Below are positions 42,363 through 51,001 of a DNA stretch of 64,000 nucleotides, one piece after another (position 1 is the stretch's first letter; every line of letters begins with the position of its first letter). A program made the position numbers and the translations under genes. A model generated the notes under the pieces. The model ran no database searches, was not told the origin of the DNA, and saw nothing but the letters and a program-made list of their open reading frames with translations. Source of the stretch: TMP-7 sp038212445 (GTDB lineage Bacteria; Acidobacteriota; Terriglobia; Bryobacterales; Bryobacteraceae); NCBI GenBank assembly GCA_038212445.1, contig JBBQUM010000016.1, positions 1 through 64,000 on the forward strand, read 5' to 3'.

Positions 42363-43301
42363 ATGAAAAAGTTTTTGTTTCTTTTGACCACAGCCATTCT
42401 GCTGTGCGGCTTTATCCTTCCATCTGCACAAGCAGCTCAGGTCAGCGGTGCGATTTTCACTACCAATGGCAATGGTGCCATTGTAAACGCGAACATATAC
42501 AGTTCGAAGTGTGAGGTATATCTGGACGGTGGTCCCGGACCTCATGCACCTGCCAGCGCTGCTGGTTTGCCCGACGGCCAATACTACTTCCAGGTAACGG
42601 ATCCGAGCGGCAAGCAACTATTGAGCACGGACGTTGTCTCCAACCGCAGCTTCATCGTTACCAACGGTGTCATCACGTCGTATGTCGGCTTTGGCGGACC
42701 TACTCATCCGACCGGCTACGACCAGGATCATCCGGAACTGGGCGCGATCACGATTCGCGTCGGCAATGCAAGCTGTCCGACTGACTACAAGGACTCGCCA
42801 AATGGCGGCGGAACGTACAAAGTCTGGGCGACTCCGGCTGCCGACTTCGTTGGTGATCCGGCCGCAGTGGACAACACTTGCGGAAACGGCTGTTTCCACG
42901 GGTTTGTGCCGTCAAAATCCAAGACCGACAACTTCAAGGCGAGCGTCGGAACTTCTACCTTCTGCCTGACCCTGTGGAAACGCTTCATCGTGAATGGCAT
43001 CGAAGGTCCCGGTGCACAGTGGAAGTTCACTGTCACCGACCCGGTGCCGGTGGAGAATGCTTATTACACGGGTTCGGACGGATTCTTGCGAATCTGCGGC
43101 TTGACCACTGGGAGATACACGGTTCGTGAAGATATGGAATTCCCCTGGATGTTCAGCCTACTTTTGGTGAACGGCGTTCAGGATTCCACGCCCCAGCCGA
43201 ACAGCAATTCCGCGTCGTACACCTTTGTTTGGTCACCGGGGCAACCTGAGCCGGTGGTGATTTTCAAGAACAGTAAGGGTGACGTTATTCCGCTAGACTA
43301 A
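42363..43301 (+). CDS. secreted protein with prealbumin-like/Cna-B-like folds
   Basis: 312 residues from the ATG at 42363, which follows AGAGGAT; a longer frame from 42309 lacks a signal. Signal peptide MKKFLFLLTTAILLCGFILPSAQA. Two beta-sandwich modules: one around residues 25-105 with a DGQYYFQVTDPSGKQLLSTD turn, another around 205-305 with GFLRICGLTTGRYTVRED, the turn typical of SpaA/Cna-B-type domains. Several cysteines (CPTDY, CGNGCF, FCLTLW, RICG) may form disulfides outside the cell. No known enzyme motif; function unknown. Confidence 0.8.
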   Translation: MKKFLFLLTTAILLCGFILPSAQAAQVSGAIFTTNGNGAIVNANIYSSKCEVYLDGGPGPHAPASAAGLPDGQYYFQVTDPSGKQLLSTDVVSNRSFIVTNGVITSYVGFGGPTHPTGYDQDHPELGAITIRVGNASCPTDYKDSPNGGGTYKVWATPAADFVGDPAAVDNTCGNGCFHGFVPSKSKTDNFKASVGTSTFCLTLWKRFIVNGIEGPGAQWKFTVTDPVPVENAYYTGSDGFLRICGLTTGRYTVREDMEFPWMFSLLLVNGVQDSTPQPNSNSASYTFVWSPGQPEPVVIFKNSKGDVIPLD

Positions 43302-43323
43302 CCGCTTCGTTGTTGTCCGAGTA

Positions 43324-43367
43324 GCGTGCCGGAAATCCCAAACGGTTCGTCGGGGAATTCGGCACGC
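43324..43367 (+). terminator. hairpin after the secreted-protein gene
   Basis: GCGTGCCG (43324-43331) pairs with CGGCACGC (43360-43367); the inner part adds TCCC/GGGG pairs. It stands 23 bases past the stop and before the respiratory operon, so it probably ends the upstream transcript. No clean U-run. Confidence 0.5.
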
Positions 43368-43457
43368 AAAATCCTCCCTCTCCCCTAACTCCCACTCCGT
43401 CACCATGCTAATTCCGGTCACACGCGTGCAGTAACGCATGGCGAAAGGAGCAACTCA

Positions 43458-43721
43458 ATGCTCGACTGGACAGTTAGCGACCCCGACACCTTGTGGCTCA
43501 ATCTCACCAACATTGGCCTGGGAGTGTGTGTCCTGATCTGTGTCGGCGTGGCGGTGGCCGGCATCGGCCGCGACATCTATGCCAAGATGCAAGCCCGCGC
43601 CGCTAAACGCGACGTGTTCGTATACGAGTCTCACTCCATGATGCTGCCGGATCTCGGTCTGACCATGGCTGATGGCGGCGAACCCGTCAACGATGACGAA
43701 CCCAAGCCGAAACAGAACTGA
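43458..43721 (+). CDS. small membrane protein, first gene of the respiratory operon
   Basis: 87 residues with one membrane helix (about 17-37, TNIGLGVCVLICVGVAVAGIG) and a charged soluble tail (DIYAKMQARAAKRDVF, then an acidic Pro-rich end EPVNDDEPKPKQN). AAGGAG precedes the ATG at good spacing. It is 10 bases from the GcvH-like gene and shares the direction of the following six genes, so it is likely a structural or assembly part of the complex. No family recognised. Confidence 0.75.
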   Translation: MLDWTVSDPDTLWLNLTNIGLGVCVLICVGVAVAGIGRDIYAKMQARAAKRDVFVYESHSMMLPDLGLTMADGGEPVNDDEPKPKQN

Positions 43722-43731
43722 AGGCGCCGCC

Positions 43732-44643
43732 ATGAAATGCCCGTTCCTACAGGAGGCTGAAGTTCAGTATTGCGGACACTCGCTGCTGCGCAAGCTGATT
43801 GTTCGCAAGCAGGAGAACATGCAGTTTGAGAAGTGTTCGACGCCTGCCTTCGCCAGTTGCGCCGCCTACCAGCAAGACGGGCCCGAGGCCGCGTTGCCGC
43901 CGCCCTGTCCGCACCTGACGACGTCACTCGCACAATACTGCTCAGCCGCATCGGTGACGCGGTTTGTGCCCTATAGCGAGGAGTTGCTGAGCCGCTGCGG
44001 CCGGGCGACGTTCCGTTATTGCGACGTATACCTCTCGCTGGCGCATCCTGAAGTACCCGTGGCGCCGCATGTGGACGGCATTCCGGTGCCTGAATGGCTG
44101 CTCTACGCGCCGAACCACATGTGGCTCGACGAGTCAGCCGACGGCGGGTGCCACATCGGCATCGACGGGCTGCTGGCGAAAGTGCTGGGGCAAGTGGAGC
44201 GTATCGGCTTTCTGACGCCGCGCGGCGAGCAGTGTCCGGCGGCCATCCTAACAACGGGTGGAGTGGATCTCCAGATCCTGTTCCCGAATCCGATCCGCAT
44301 TACGTCGGTGAACACCTACCTTCGCGCGAACCCGGCGAAGCTAACCTCGGATCCTTATCGCTTGGGCTGGTTGTTTGAAGGCGTCCCGGCTGGTGACAAT
44401 CCAGCTAGCGCCCGCGCCGGCCTGCTCGCGGGCGGCAATGCTGCTTCGCAGTGGATGGACGGCGAGGTTGACCGCCTCTCGCGGATGGTGCACGAACTAG
44501 TGCACGGTGGCGATACCGCTGTGATGGCGGACGGGGGATCATTCGTTCCCGGTCTGTTGAGCCACATGGATCGCGCCCAGGCGCTCGAACTTTACCACTC
44601 GTTCTTTTCGCCTTCTCATTTTCCGAAAAGGAGTCAGCCGTGA
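43732..44643 (+). CDS. GcvH-like protein with tandem Cys4 motifs and no lipoyl-lysine
   Basis: 303 residues from the ATG at 43732. Residues 1-100 hold two copies of one motif: C3-x10-C14-x20-C35-x7-C43 and C59-x10-C70-x18-C89-x7-C97, each beginning C-P-(F/H)-L and with Y-C as its second Cys. This suggests two metal or Fe-S sites. Residues about 125-215 resemble glycine-cleavage H protein (YAPNHMWLDESADGGCHIGIDG ... DPYRLGWLFEG), but the residue aligned with the lipoyl-lysine is Gly177, so it cannot be lipoylated there. The C-terminal 70 residues share W-M-x-x-E-V-x-R-L and A-D-G-G with the paralogue at 49321. No signal peptide. Role unknown; tied to the complex by operon. Confidence 0.75.
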   Translation: MKCPFLQEAEVQYCGHSLLRKLIVRKQENMQFEKCSTPAFASCAAYQQDGPEAALPPPCPHLTTSLAQYCSAASVTRFVPYSEELLSRCGRATFRYCDVYLSLAHPEVPVAPHVDGIPVPEWLLYAPNHMWLDESADGGCHIGIDGLLAKVLGQVERIGFLTPRGEQCPAAILTTGGVDLQILFPNPIRITSVNTYLRANPAKLTSDPYRLGWLFEGVPAGDNPASARAGLLAGGNAASQWMDGEVDRLSRMVHELVHGGDTAVMADGGSFVPGLLSHMDRAQALELYHSFFSPSHFPKRSQP

Positions 44644-45224
44644 TTGCCGGTAAATTATCTTTCATCGCGGGGCTCGCCGTCTCAATGGCGTTGGGCTGGT
44701 ATGCCTTCCCTCATGTTCTGTACCAAAGGGTCGACCAGCCGTTGAGATTCAGCCACAAAGTGCACCAGACCACCGCTGGAATGGCTTGTGACGACTGCCA
44801 CAGTATATTAGCCAGTGGTCGCTTTTCAGCGATTCCCGGTATCAGCAAATGCGCCGAATGTCATGCCGCGCCGGTTGGTGAAACCAAGGACGAGAAACTG
44901 CTGGTGGCCAACTACGTCACGCCGAATCGCGAAATCCCGTGGAAAGTTTATTCGCGGCAGCCAGATAACGTGTACTTCTCGCACGCCAATCACATCAAGC
45001 TCGGAAAACTGGCCTGCGAGCGCTGCCACAACGACCACGGCAAGACCGATACCTTGCGCCCGTACGAATTTGATCCCATCAGCGGCTACAGCCGCGATCT
45101 CGGAGAGTCCAAGTTCCTGCGCGGCGCTGCATTCAAGACAAGGACATCGATGAAGATGGACGACTGCTCCGCCTGTCACCACGAGCGCAACGTCCACACC
45201 GGCTGTCTCGACTGTCACAAGTAA
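44640..45224 (+). CDS. membrane-anchored pentaheme cytochrome c (QrcA-like)
   Basis: 194 residues, GTG start overlapping the previous stop by 4 bases. An uncleaved N-terminal helix (about 4-22) anchors it outside the cytoplasmic membrane. Five C-x-x-C-H heme sites: CDDCH, CAECH, CERCH, CSACH, CLDCH. Several His residues for distal ligands stand in the class III pattern (FSHKVH, YFSHANH). Known QrcA proteins carry six hemes and ActA of alternative complex III five. It probably passes electrons between a periplasmic donor and the molybdopterin-family subunit. Confidence 0.9.
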   Translation: MIAGKLSFIAGLAVSMALGWYAFPHVLYQRVDQPLRFSHKVHQTTAGMACDDCHSILASGRFSAIPGISKCAECHAAPVGETKDEKLLVANYVTPNREIPWKVYSRQPDNVYFSHANHIKLGKLACERCHNDHGKTDTLRPYEFDPISGYSRDLGESKFLRGAAFKTRTSMKMDDCSACHHERNVHTGCLDCHK

Positions 45225-45234
45225 GGAGCTCGCC

Positions 45235-47340
45235 ATGAACGCGGGACGAAGAAACCTTTTGAGATTTGTGGGCGGCGCGGCAGCTGGCGTCATGATTACT
45301 CCTGCCCCTTGGAAATTGATTAATGATTCTGCTTTGTGGTCGCAGAACTGGTCGTGGATCCCGAAGCTGCCGTCTGGTCCGAGGACAGTGAAATACACCA
45401 CCTGCACGCTGTGCCCGGCCGGGTGCGGCGTGGAAGCGCGTTGTGTAGGCGAGCAGCCCTACGGACTGGTGGGGGTGACCGGTCATCCCTTAAGCAATGG
45501 GACGCTCTGTCCGTTAGGGGTCGGCGCACATCATCTTCCCTACCATCCGCGGCGCGCCAGTTTTCCTCTCAAGCGCGGTCCCGTGGGCAAGCACGTTCCA
45601 GTTTCATTTGACACCGCGATCGCCGAAATCTCACATGCAATCGAGGGGCGTGGCCGGGGAACCACGCTGGCCGTCTTAGACGAGCGCCCGGGCCGTACGC
45701 TGTCACTGGTATATCGCCGTTTTCTGGGAGGCTTCTCCGACGCCGTCTACCTCACGCCACCAGCCCATGAGACGGTGACGTTGTCGATGCTCAGCCGCAT
45801 GACGGACTCCCCGGCAGGCAGCCTGGGCTTCGATATCGCATCGTCGCGTGCCGCCATCAGCTTTGGGGCGCCGCTGCTTGACGGGTGGGGCATACCGGCA
45901 CAGGTGAACGCCGCGCGCTACCGGGCGGGCTCGCCGATGAAGATCGTCCAAGTGGAGACGAAACAATCGCGCACCGCATCACTGGCAGACTTGTGGCTCG
46001 CTCCGAAGCCGGGAACAGAGGCCGCTGTGGCGATGGCGATCGCCAATGTACTGGTGAATCAAAACCTGGTTCCTGCCGCCAACCTCGATCGGGCAGCGGG
46101 CGCAGCGGAATACCGAGAATTGATCGGGCAGTTTCCGCCAGAGGCGGTGGCGGCAATAACGGGAATCCCTCCGGAGACAATCGTCGCCGCTGCACAGATG
46201 CTGGCCGTCAACCTCCCGGCCGTGGCAATCGGCGGCGGCGATGCAGGCGGTGGCGCCGCGACGGCCTCTGAGGAGACCGCGATCGCCGGTCTCAACTTAC
46301 TGCTCGGCGCTTTCCACACACCCGGCGGAATTATGCCGCGTCAGGAACCCCCAGTTCCAAAGGAGTGGAACGAGTGGAAACTCGCTCCGCACAGTTCCAT
46401 CGCAGACGTGCCGGATCATTCGATTGCGGTACTCATCCTCGGCGATAGTCCCTCGGGAGACGCTCTACCGTGGACGCTGATCGCAAAGAAGCTTGTACCG
46501 GGAAAGGGCTTGGTAGTCAGTCTTGCTCCTTTTGTAGAAGGTCCGTCGCGCCACGCTGACTACATTTTGCCGGCTGCGGCATTTCTTGAAACCCTCGAAG
46601 AGGTTCCTACCCCGCCCACTGCCACAACCGCATCGCTCTCGATCGCGGCGGCGCTGCTGCCAGTCCCCAAGGGCGTAGTGGAGCCGGCGCTGGTGCTGAG
46701 CCGTTTGAGCGGAACCGAGATCGCGCTTGGGCCATTACTGGAGCAGCGCGCCGCGGCGATTCAAGAATCCAAACGAGGTATCGTCACGGATGCCGCCGGA
46801 TCCAAACCGGTGACCGACTTTAAGACCGGCGACGAACTTTGGAAGGCGCTGGTGGCGGGCGGCACCTGGACTGCCGAGCTAGTCGCATCCAAGCCTCCCG
46901 TACACGTCGATTTTCAGGTGGCGGCGATTTCCCAGCGTGTCCTGGTGGTGATTCATCCAGCGAGTCCAGCCGACGCCGCTTTCCCGCTTGCCCTGACGCC
47001 CTACGCCTGGCGCGGCGCGTCGGGAAGCTCGGTGCTTCCACCACTGTTCACCAAGGTTTACCAGGAATCGCTGCTGCGTGGGAGTGCGATTCACTGCCGC
47101 GTGCATCCGAGCACCGCTGCTGAAGCGCATGTGCGTGATGGCGACAAAGTGCTGGTGGAGACGCGTTGCGGATCGTGCGAACAGCGAGCTTGGCTGGATG
47201 CGTCGGTGATGCCGGGAGTGATCGAGGTTCCGGCGGGTCCTCAGGGGTCCAAAGGCGACTATTCGGTGCTCGACGTTTGCGCGCTCGATGACGGTGGCAC
47301 ATGGCGATCGTCCGGCGCCCGCATAAGGAGAATGTCATGA
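45235..47340 (+). CDS. Tat-exported molybdopterin-oxidoreductase-family subunit (QrcB-like)
   Basis: 701 residues. Twin-arginine signal GRRNLLRFVGGAAAG, so the protein folds in the cytoplasm and is exported. A [4Fe-4S] site C57-x2-C60-x3-C64-x27-C92 follows, then the molybdopterin-oxidoreductase fold (LGFDIASSRAAISFGAP; ADYILPAAAFLETLEE; a C-terminal beta-barrel with VHPSTAAEAHVRDGDKVLVETRCG). No Cys, Sec or Ser sits in a recognisable Mo-ligand position, and the protein is short. This is like QrcB and the B subunit of alternative complex III, which carry no catalytic molybdenum. The next gene overlaps by 4 bases. Confidence 0.85.
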   Translation: MNAGRRNLLRFVGGAAAGVMITPAPWKLINDSALWSQNWSWIPKLPSGPRTVKYTTCTLCPAGCGVEARCVGEQPYGLVGVTGHPLSNGTLCPLGVGAHHLPYHPRRASFPLKRGPVGKHVPVSFDTAIAEISHAIEGRGRGTTLAVLDERPGRTLSLVYRRFLGGFSDAVYLTPPAHETVTLSMLSRMTDSPAGSLGFDIASSRAAISFGAPLLDGWGIPAQVNAARYRAGSPMKIVQVETKQSRTASLADLWLAPKPGTEAAVAMAIANVLVNQNLVPAANLDRAAGAAEYRELIGQFPPEAVAAITGIPPETIVAAAQMLAVNLPAVAIGGGDAGGGAATASEETAIAGLNLLLGAFHTPGGIMPRQEPPVPKEWNEWKLAPHSSIADVPDHSIAVLILGDSPSGDALPWTLIAKKLVPGKGLVVSLAPFVEGPSRHADYILPAAAFLETLEEVPTPPTATTASLSIAAALLPVPKGVVEPALVLSRLSGTEIALGPLLEQRAAAIQESKRGIVTDAAGSKPVTDFKTGDELWKALVAGGTWTAELVASKPPVHVDFQVAAISQRVLVVIHPASPADAAFPLALTPYAWRGASGSSVLPPLFTKVYQESLLRGSAIHCRVHPSTAAEAHVRDGDKVLVETRCGSCEQRAWLDASVMPGVIEVPAGPQGSKGDYSVLDVCALDDGGTWRSSGARIRRMS

Positions 47341-48086
47341 GCCGCTACGGCATGGTCATTGACCTGGATAAATGCAATGGCTGCGGCGCCTGTATGGTAG
47401 CTTGCGCTGTCGAGAACAATGTCCCTCCGGCGAATGCGGATGCCACGGAAAGAACCGGCATCACCTGGATGCGTGTATTTCGCGTGAACAACGGTGCGCC
47501 GTATCCAGCCAATCGTGTCCGCTTTATTCCGATGATGTGCCAGCATTGCGCCGACACTCCCTGCGCTCATGTCTGCCCGCAGAATGCGGTGGACGTGGAC
47601 CAGGAGACGGGGATCATCGACCAGATGCCCCAACGCTGCCTGGGGTGCCGCTACTGCATGGCCGCCTGCCCTTATCATGCTCGCTTCTTTAACTGGTGGG
47701 ATCCGGCGTGGCCGGCGGGAATGGAAAAGGCGCTCAACCCGTCAGTGGCTCCGCGTATGCGCGGCGTTGTCGAGAAGTGCAATTTCTGCCACGCCCGCTA
47801 TCAGGCCGCGCGGGCCAAGGCGGCAGGCGCCGGGAGCCGGACGGTGAATCCGGCCGATTACACGCCGGCCTGCGTGGAATCCTGCCCGACGAAAGCCATT
47901 CAGTTTGGCGATCTGGCCGACCCCGCAAGCGAAGTTGCGAAAGCGTCGCACGACAGCAATGCGTTCCGCTTGCTCGAGCGCCTGGGCACCGAGTCAAAGG
48001 TCTACTACCGCACCGAGCAGCCCTGGATTCGCCAAATGTCGGATCAGAATCTGGTCCAGATCCGTAAGGAGGCACGTCATGCCTGA
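47337..48086 (+). CDS. four-cluster ferredoxin-like subunit (QrcC/NrfC-like)
   Basis: 249 residues from the ATG at 47337, preceded by AAGGAG. Cysteine motifs for four clusters: CNGCGACMVAC; CQHCADTPCAHVC; CLGCRYCMAAC; CNFC...CVESCP. This is the usual electron-transfer subunit between a molybdopterin-family protein and an NrfD-type membrane subunit. There is no signal peptide, so it is exported with the Tat partner if, as in Qrc, the complex faces outward. It overlaps the NrfD-like gene by 8 bases. Confidence 0.92.
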   Translation: MSRYGMVIDLDKCNGCGACMVACAVENNVPPANADATERTGITWMRVFRVNNGAPYPANRVRFIPMMCQHCADTPCAHVCPQNAVDVDQETGIIDQMPQRCLGCRYCMAACPYHARFFNWWDPAWPAGMEKALNPSVAPRMRGVVEKCNFCHARYQAARAKAAGAGSRTVNPADYTPACVESCPTKAIQFGDLADPASEVAKASHDSNAFRLLERLGTESKVYYRTEQPWIRQMSDQNLVQIRKEARHA

Positions 48087-49302
48087 ACCACTTGTACGCC
48101 GCTGTTCCTCGAGCCAGTTTGTCCGCTGGACGCTGCCCTGGTTTGCGCTGCTCGCCTTTGGACTCTACTGCGCCGGGCTATGCCTGTTTCGCGGTCTCAA
48201 CCAGACCAATATGGACAACCGCTTCGCGTTCGGGCTCTGGATTTTTCTGGATCTGTCGGTAATCGCCCTGGGCGCAGGCGCATTCCTTACTGGTTTGCTG
48301 GTTTACATCCTGAAGCGCCACGAATTGCGCGGGGTGATCAACACGGCCGTCATCGTGGGATTTTGCTGTTATTCGGGAGCCATGGCTATCTTGGCCGTCG
48401 ACGTAGGCCAGCCACTACGCGCCTGGTACACGTTCTGGTATCCAAACGTACACTCGATGCTGACTGAAGTGACATTCTGCATCACCTGCTACCTCACCGT
48501 ACTGGCTTTGGAGTATGTGCCGATCATCCTCAAATATCGCGACCTGAAGAAAGTTCCCAGCTACCTCGTGTTCGAGTTCCAGTTGCACAAGCTGATGCCG
48601 GTGCTGGCGGGCGTGGGCGCTTTTCTCTCCTTCTTCCACCAGGGTTCGTTGGGAGGTCTGTTTGGTGTGCTGCGCGGCCGCCCGTTTGCATTCCGCGAGG
48701 GCTTCGCGATCTGGCCTTCGACGTTCTTCCTGTTCATTCTGTCCGCAGTGGCCGCGGGTCCGTCGTTTCTGATGCTGATCACCTGGTTAGTTGAGAAGAT
48801 CTCGAATCACAAGCTAGTGAAGCGCGAAGTGTTTGACACGCTGGGGCGAATTTCCGGCGGGCTGCTCATCGTTTATGTCCTTGCGAAGTGCGTGGACACG
48901 CTGATCTGGATCAACAATACTTCGCCCGCGGCCGGCTTTCCGGCGCATCGCTTCTACACGCTCCAACCGTTTGGGGGCTGGCTGCTCTTTGCCGAGATCG
49001 TGCCCTTTGGACTCTTGCCGGCCCTGGTATTGCTGGACGCACGCCGGCGGTCGGACCTGCGCTGGCTGTTGCCTGCCGCCACCATGGTTTGCCTGGGCGT
49101 CATGCTAAATCGTTTCGTGCTCACCATCCAGACTCTGGCTGTACCGACGCTGCCGTTCGACTCCTTCATGTCCTATTCACCAAGCTGGCAGGAGACCGGT
49201 ACGTTTCTCGCGGTGGTGGCGTATGGGGTGCTGGTGTATTCGTATTCATTTCGATATTTGCCGCTATTCCCGCAGGAACGGGATCTGCAGGCGGCTGGTT
49301 AA
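48079..49302 (+). CDS. NrfD/PsrC-like integral membrane subunit (QrcD-like)
   Basis: 407 residues from the ATG at 48079, preceded by AAGGAGG. About ten membrane helices, including FGLWIFLDLSVIALGAGAFLTGLLVYIL, HSMLTEVTFCITCYLTVLALEYV, FAIWPSTFFLFILSAVAAGPSFLML and RWLLPAATMVCLGVMLNRFV. The family binds menaquinone at the outer face without heme. The W-Y-T-F-W-Y-P-N-V-H-S-M-L-T-E loop and WINNTSPAAG resemble NrfD/HybB-type subunits. In operon order it corresponds to QrcD, the quinone-reacting subunit. Confidence 0.92.
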   Translation: MPEPLVRRCSSSQFVRWTLPWFALLAFGLYCAGLCLFRGLNQTNMDNRFAFGLWIFLDLSVIALGAGAFLTGLLVYILKRHELRGVINTAVIVGFCCYSGAMAILAVDVGQPLRAWYTFWYPNVHSMLTEVTFCITCYLTVLALEYVPIILKYRDLKKVPSYLVFEFQLHKLMPVLAGVGAFLSFFHQGSLGGLFGVLRGRPFAFREGFAIWPSTFFLFILSAVAAGPSFLMLITWLVEKISNHKLVKREVFDTLGRISGGLLIVYVLAKCVDTLIWINNTSPAAGFPAHRFYTLQPFGGWLLFAEIVPFGLLPALVLLDARRRSDLRWLLPAATMVCLGVMLNRFVLTIQTLAVPTLPFDSFMSYSPSWQETGTFLAVVAYGVLVYSYSFRYLPLFPQERDLQAAG

Positions 49303-49320
49303 GAGGAGAGGTTTCAGAAC

Positions 49321-50127
49321 ATGTTCCCCGGGATTTTCGGTTTTCATTGGGATATCGGACACATCATTTTTCTCGGAGCGTTTTACGCTGCGTTAACCAC
49401 GATCGCCGTGACACTGGTGCGGTCGTGGATGCGAACCCGGAACGCGCTCAATACAGGGCGGGAAAGCTCGATCCGATGGAAGGTGGATTTTCACGATTTG
49501 CCGGAGCGAAGCCGGCGCTGCCGTCATGAACTGAGCGGTGAAGTGGAGCAGCGAGAGTGTCCTAACGGTTTCGATTGCCGGGTTTGCGACAACCATGCGA
49601 GTTTTGCGCCGGCTCCCCCGGCGGCGGCACCGGAATTCGAGATTCTCGGCATCACCGTTCCACTGGACCGGCGTTACCATCGCGGCCATACCTGGGTCCG
49701 CGGCGAGCGCGACGGGACGTTTGTCATTGGCCTGGACCCGCTCGCGACCCGGATTCTCGGTGGCAGCGCGGCGCCTGAATTGCCTGTTGAGGGCACTGAA
49801 CTCAGCGTCAATGGGTCAGCCTGGAAGATGCGGATTGGCGAACGGGAAGTGAGGATTCTATCCCCTCTGAACGGCACGGTAACGGCAGTATCCGATGGAT
49901 CTGAAGGCTGGTTCCTGAAAGTGCATCCTGGCGCTGACTCCCGAACCACGCATCTGTTGTGCGGCAGTGAAATCGAGCCGTGGATGAGCCACGAAGTGGA
50001 ACGGTTGGAGCGAGCGCTGGGCGGCGCCGTGCTGGCCGACGGCGGAACGCTGGTTGAGAACCCCGGCGCCGGCTATCCCAAAGATGTCTGGACGGCAGCC
50101 TGCGAGGAACTGTTCCTACACTCGTAG
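49321..50127 (+). CDS. membrane-anchored GcvH-like protein with Cys4 motif and no lipoyl-lysine
   Basis: 268 residues. One N-terminal membrane helix (about 12-34). A Cys4 motif follows: C67-x12-C80-x5-C86-x2-C89 (RRCRHE, ECPNGFDCRVC). Residues about 108-215 resemble glycine-cleavage H protein: PLDRRYHRGHTWVRGE, FVIGLDPLATRILGG, VRILSPLNGTVTAVS, GWFLKVHP. At the position of the lipoyl-lysine, eight residues before the S-P proline, there is Glu174. The tail WMSHEVERLERALGG...LADGG matches the tail of the GcvH-like protein at 43732, so the two are paralogues. Last gene of the operon; it may dock electron carriers or assist assembly. Function unknown. Confidence 0.75.
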   Translation: MFPGIFGFHWDIGHIIFLGAFYAALTTIAVTLVRSWMRTRNALNTGRESSIRWKVDFHDLPERSRRCRHELSGEVEQRECPNGFDCRVCDNHASFAPAPPAAAPEFEILGITVPLDRRYHRGHTWVRGERDGTFVIGLDPLATRILGGSAAPELPVEGTELSVNGSAWKMRIGEREVRILSPLNGTVTAVSDGSEGWFLKVHPGADSRTTHLLCGSEIEPWMSHEVERLERALGGAVLADGGTLVENPGAGYPKDVWTAACEELFLHS

Positions 50128-50128
50128 A

Positions 50129-50989
50129 TTATCGAGAGCGGGCCGCCTGAAGCAGCGATCCGGCGATTTCGCGGCCCCGTTCGAGCGCGGCGGAAAATGC
50201 GGAGCGCTGCTCGGCTGGAGTAAAACCGACGCCGAGAGTGTAAAAGCGTTCGAGGGAGCGGCCAACCACCTGCGTACCCGCATAAGCGACGCCGGCTTTG
50301 GGCAACAATCCGCCGCCAAACGGAATCTTACCGATTAGCTCGCGGGCCAGCGCGCGAAAGCCGAAAGCACTGGCGACGATCGATCCAATCTGTCCACGCT
50401 GCTCACGGTAGCCAATCGTACGGTCATTCGCCGCGGCGATCAAAAACGCGAGCCGGATCTGGTTGGCGGTGAGAAATGCGGTGTCAGAAGCGAATTCGCC
50501 GACAATCCAAGGAATGGAGAGCAGCGGAATCATATCGGGAATCGCGGTAGCGAGCGAAAAGAGCGCATTCTCGCGTGCAACCTTGCCAATGAAGTGGCTG
50601 ATCACCGGCTTGCGAAATGGGACGATGTGACGGGCGAGCGTCAGCGCGAGTTCGGGCCTGGATTTCAGAATCTGCTCGATAGTCGCACCGGGATTGGCAG
50701 CGTCGAAGGTGAAGACGTGCGCGGGCACCGACAGCGAGTCGTCCCAGATCTCGATATCGTAAGCCCGAGTCCTGGAGCCGGCTTCCACACGGTGAAGCAG
50801 CCGGGAGATCTTGGCCCGCCGTGCCGCCGGCAAATACGAAGGGCAAAGGAAGCTTTCCAGGCGCCACATAGTTTCAGAAGTCGGCGCGACCAAGCCGATT
50901 TCGAGCGGCCGTTCGGCCTCCATCCGCACATCGGCCGGGTTCAGATTCCGGATGGCGTGCCTCACCTCGGTGATGAGTGTTAATGACAT
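50129..50989 (-). CDS. DUF697-like protein
   Basis: 286 residues. An N-terminal soluble stretch of 140 residues, then a C-terminal part with two helical hydrophobic stretches (ALFSLATAIPDMIPLLSIPWIVGEF; GSIVASAFGFRALARELIGKIPFGGGLLPKAGVAYAGTQVVG). The G-x-x-P-K-A-G-x-x-Y-A-G-T segment is like the membrane-associated domain of YcjF-type DUF697 proteins. It follows the nuclease-like gene by 12 bases and is convergent with the respiratory operon. Function unknown. Confidence 0.55.
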   Translation of the reverse strand: MSLTLITEVRHAIRNLNPADVRMEAERPLEIGLVAPTSETMWRLESFLCPSYLPAARRAKISRLLHRVEAGSRTRAYDIEIWDDSLSVPAHVFTFDAANPGATIEQILKSRPELALTLARHIVPFRKPVISHFIGKVARENALFSLATAIPDMIPLLSIPWIVGEFASDTAFLTANQIRLAFLIAAANDRTIGYREQRGQIGSIVASAFGFRALARELIGKIPFGGGLLPKAGVAYAGTQVVGRSLERFYTLGVGFTPAEQRSAFSAALERGREIAGSLLQAARSR

Positions 50990-51001
50990 CTCCCCTCCAT
51001 T

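Noticed and set aside
43458..50127. Reading the operon as alternative complex III, nitrite reductase (Nrf) or formate dehydrogenase
   Set aside because: No pentaheme nitrite reductase catalytic subunit, no second NrfD copy, no ActD/ActE and no Mo-ligand residue. The order and composition fit Qrc best, though five hemes leave doubt.
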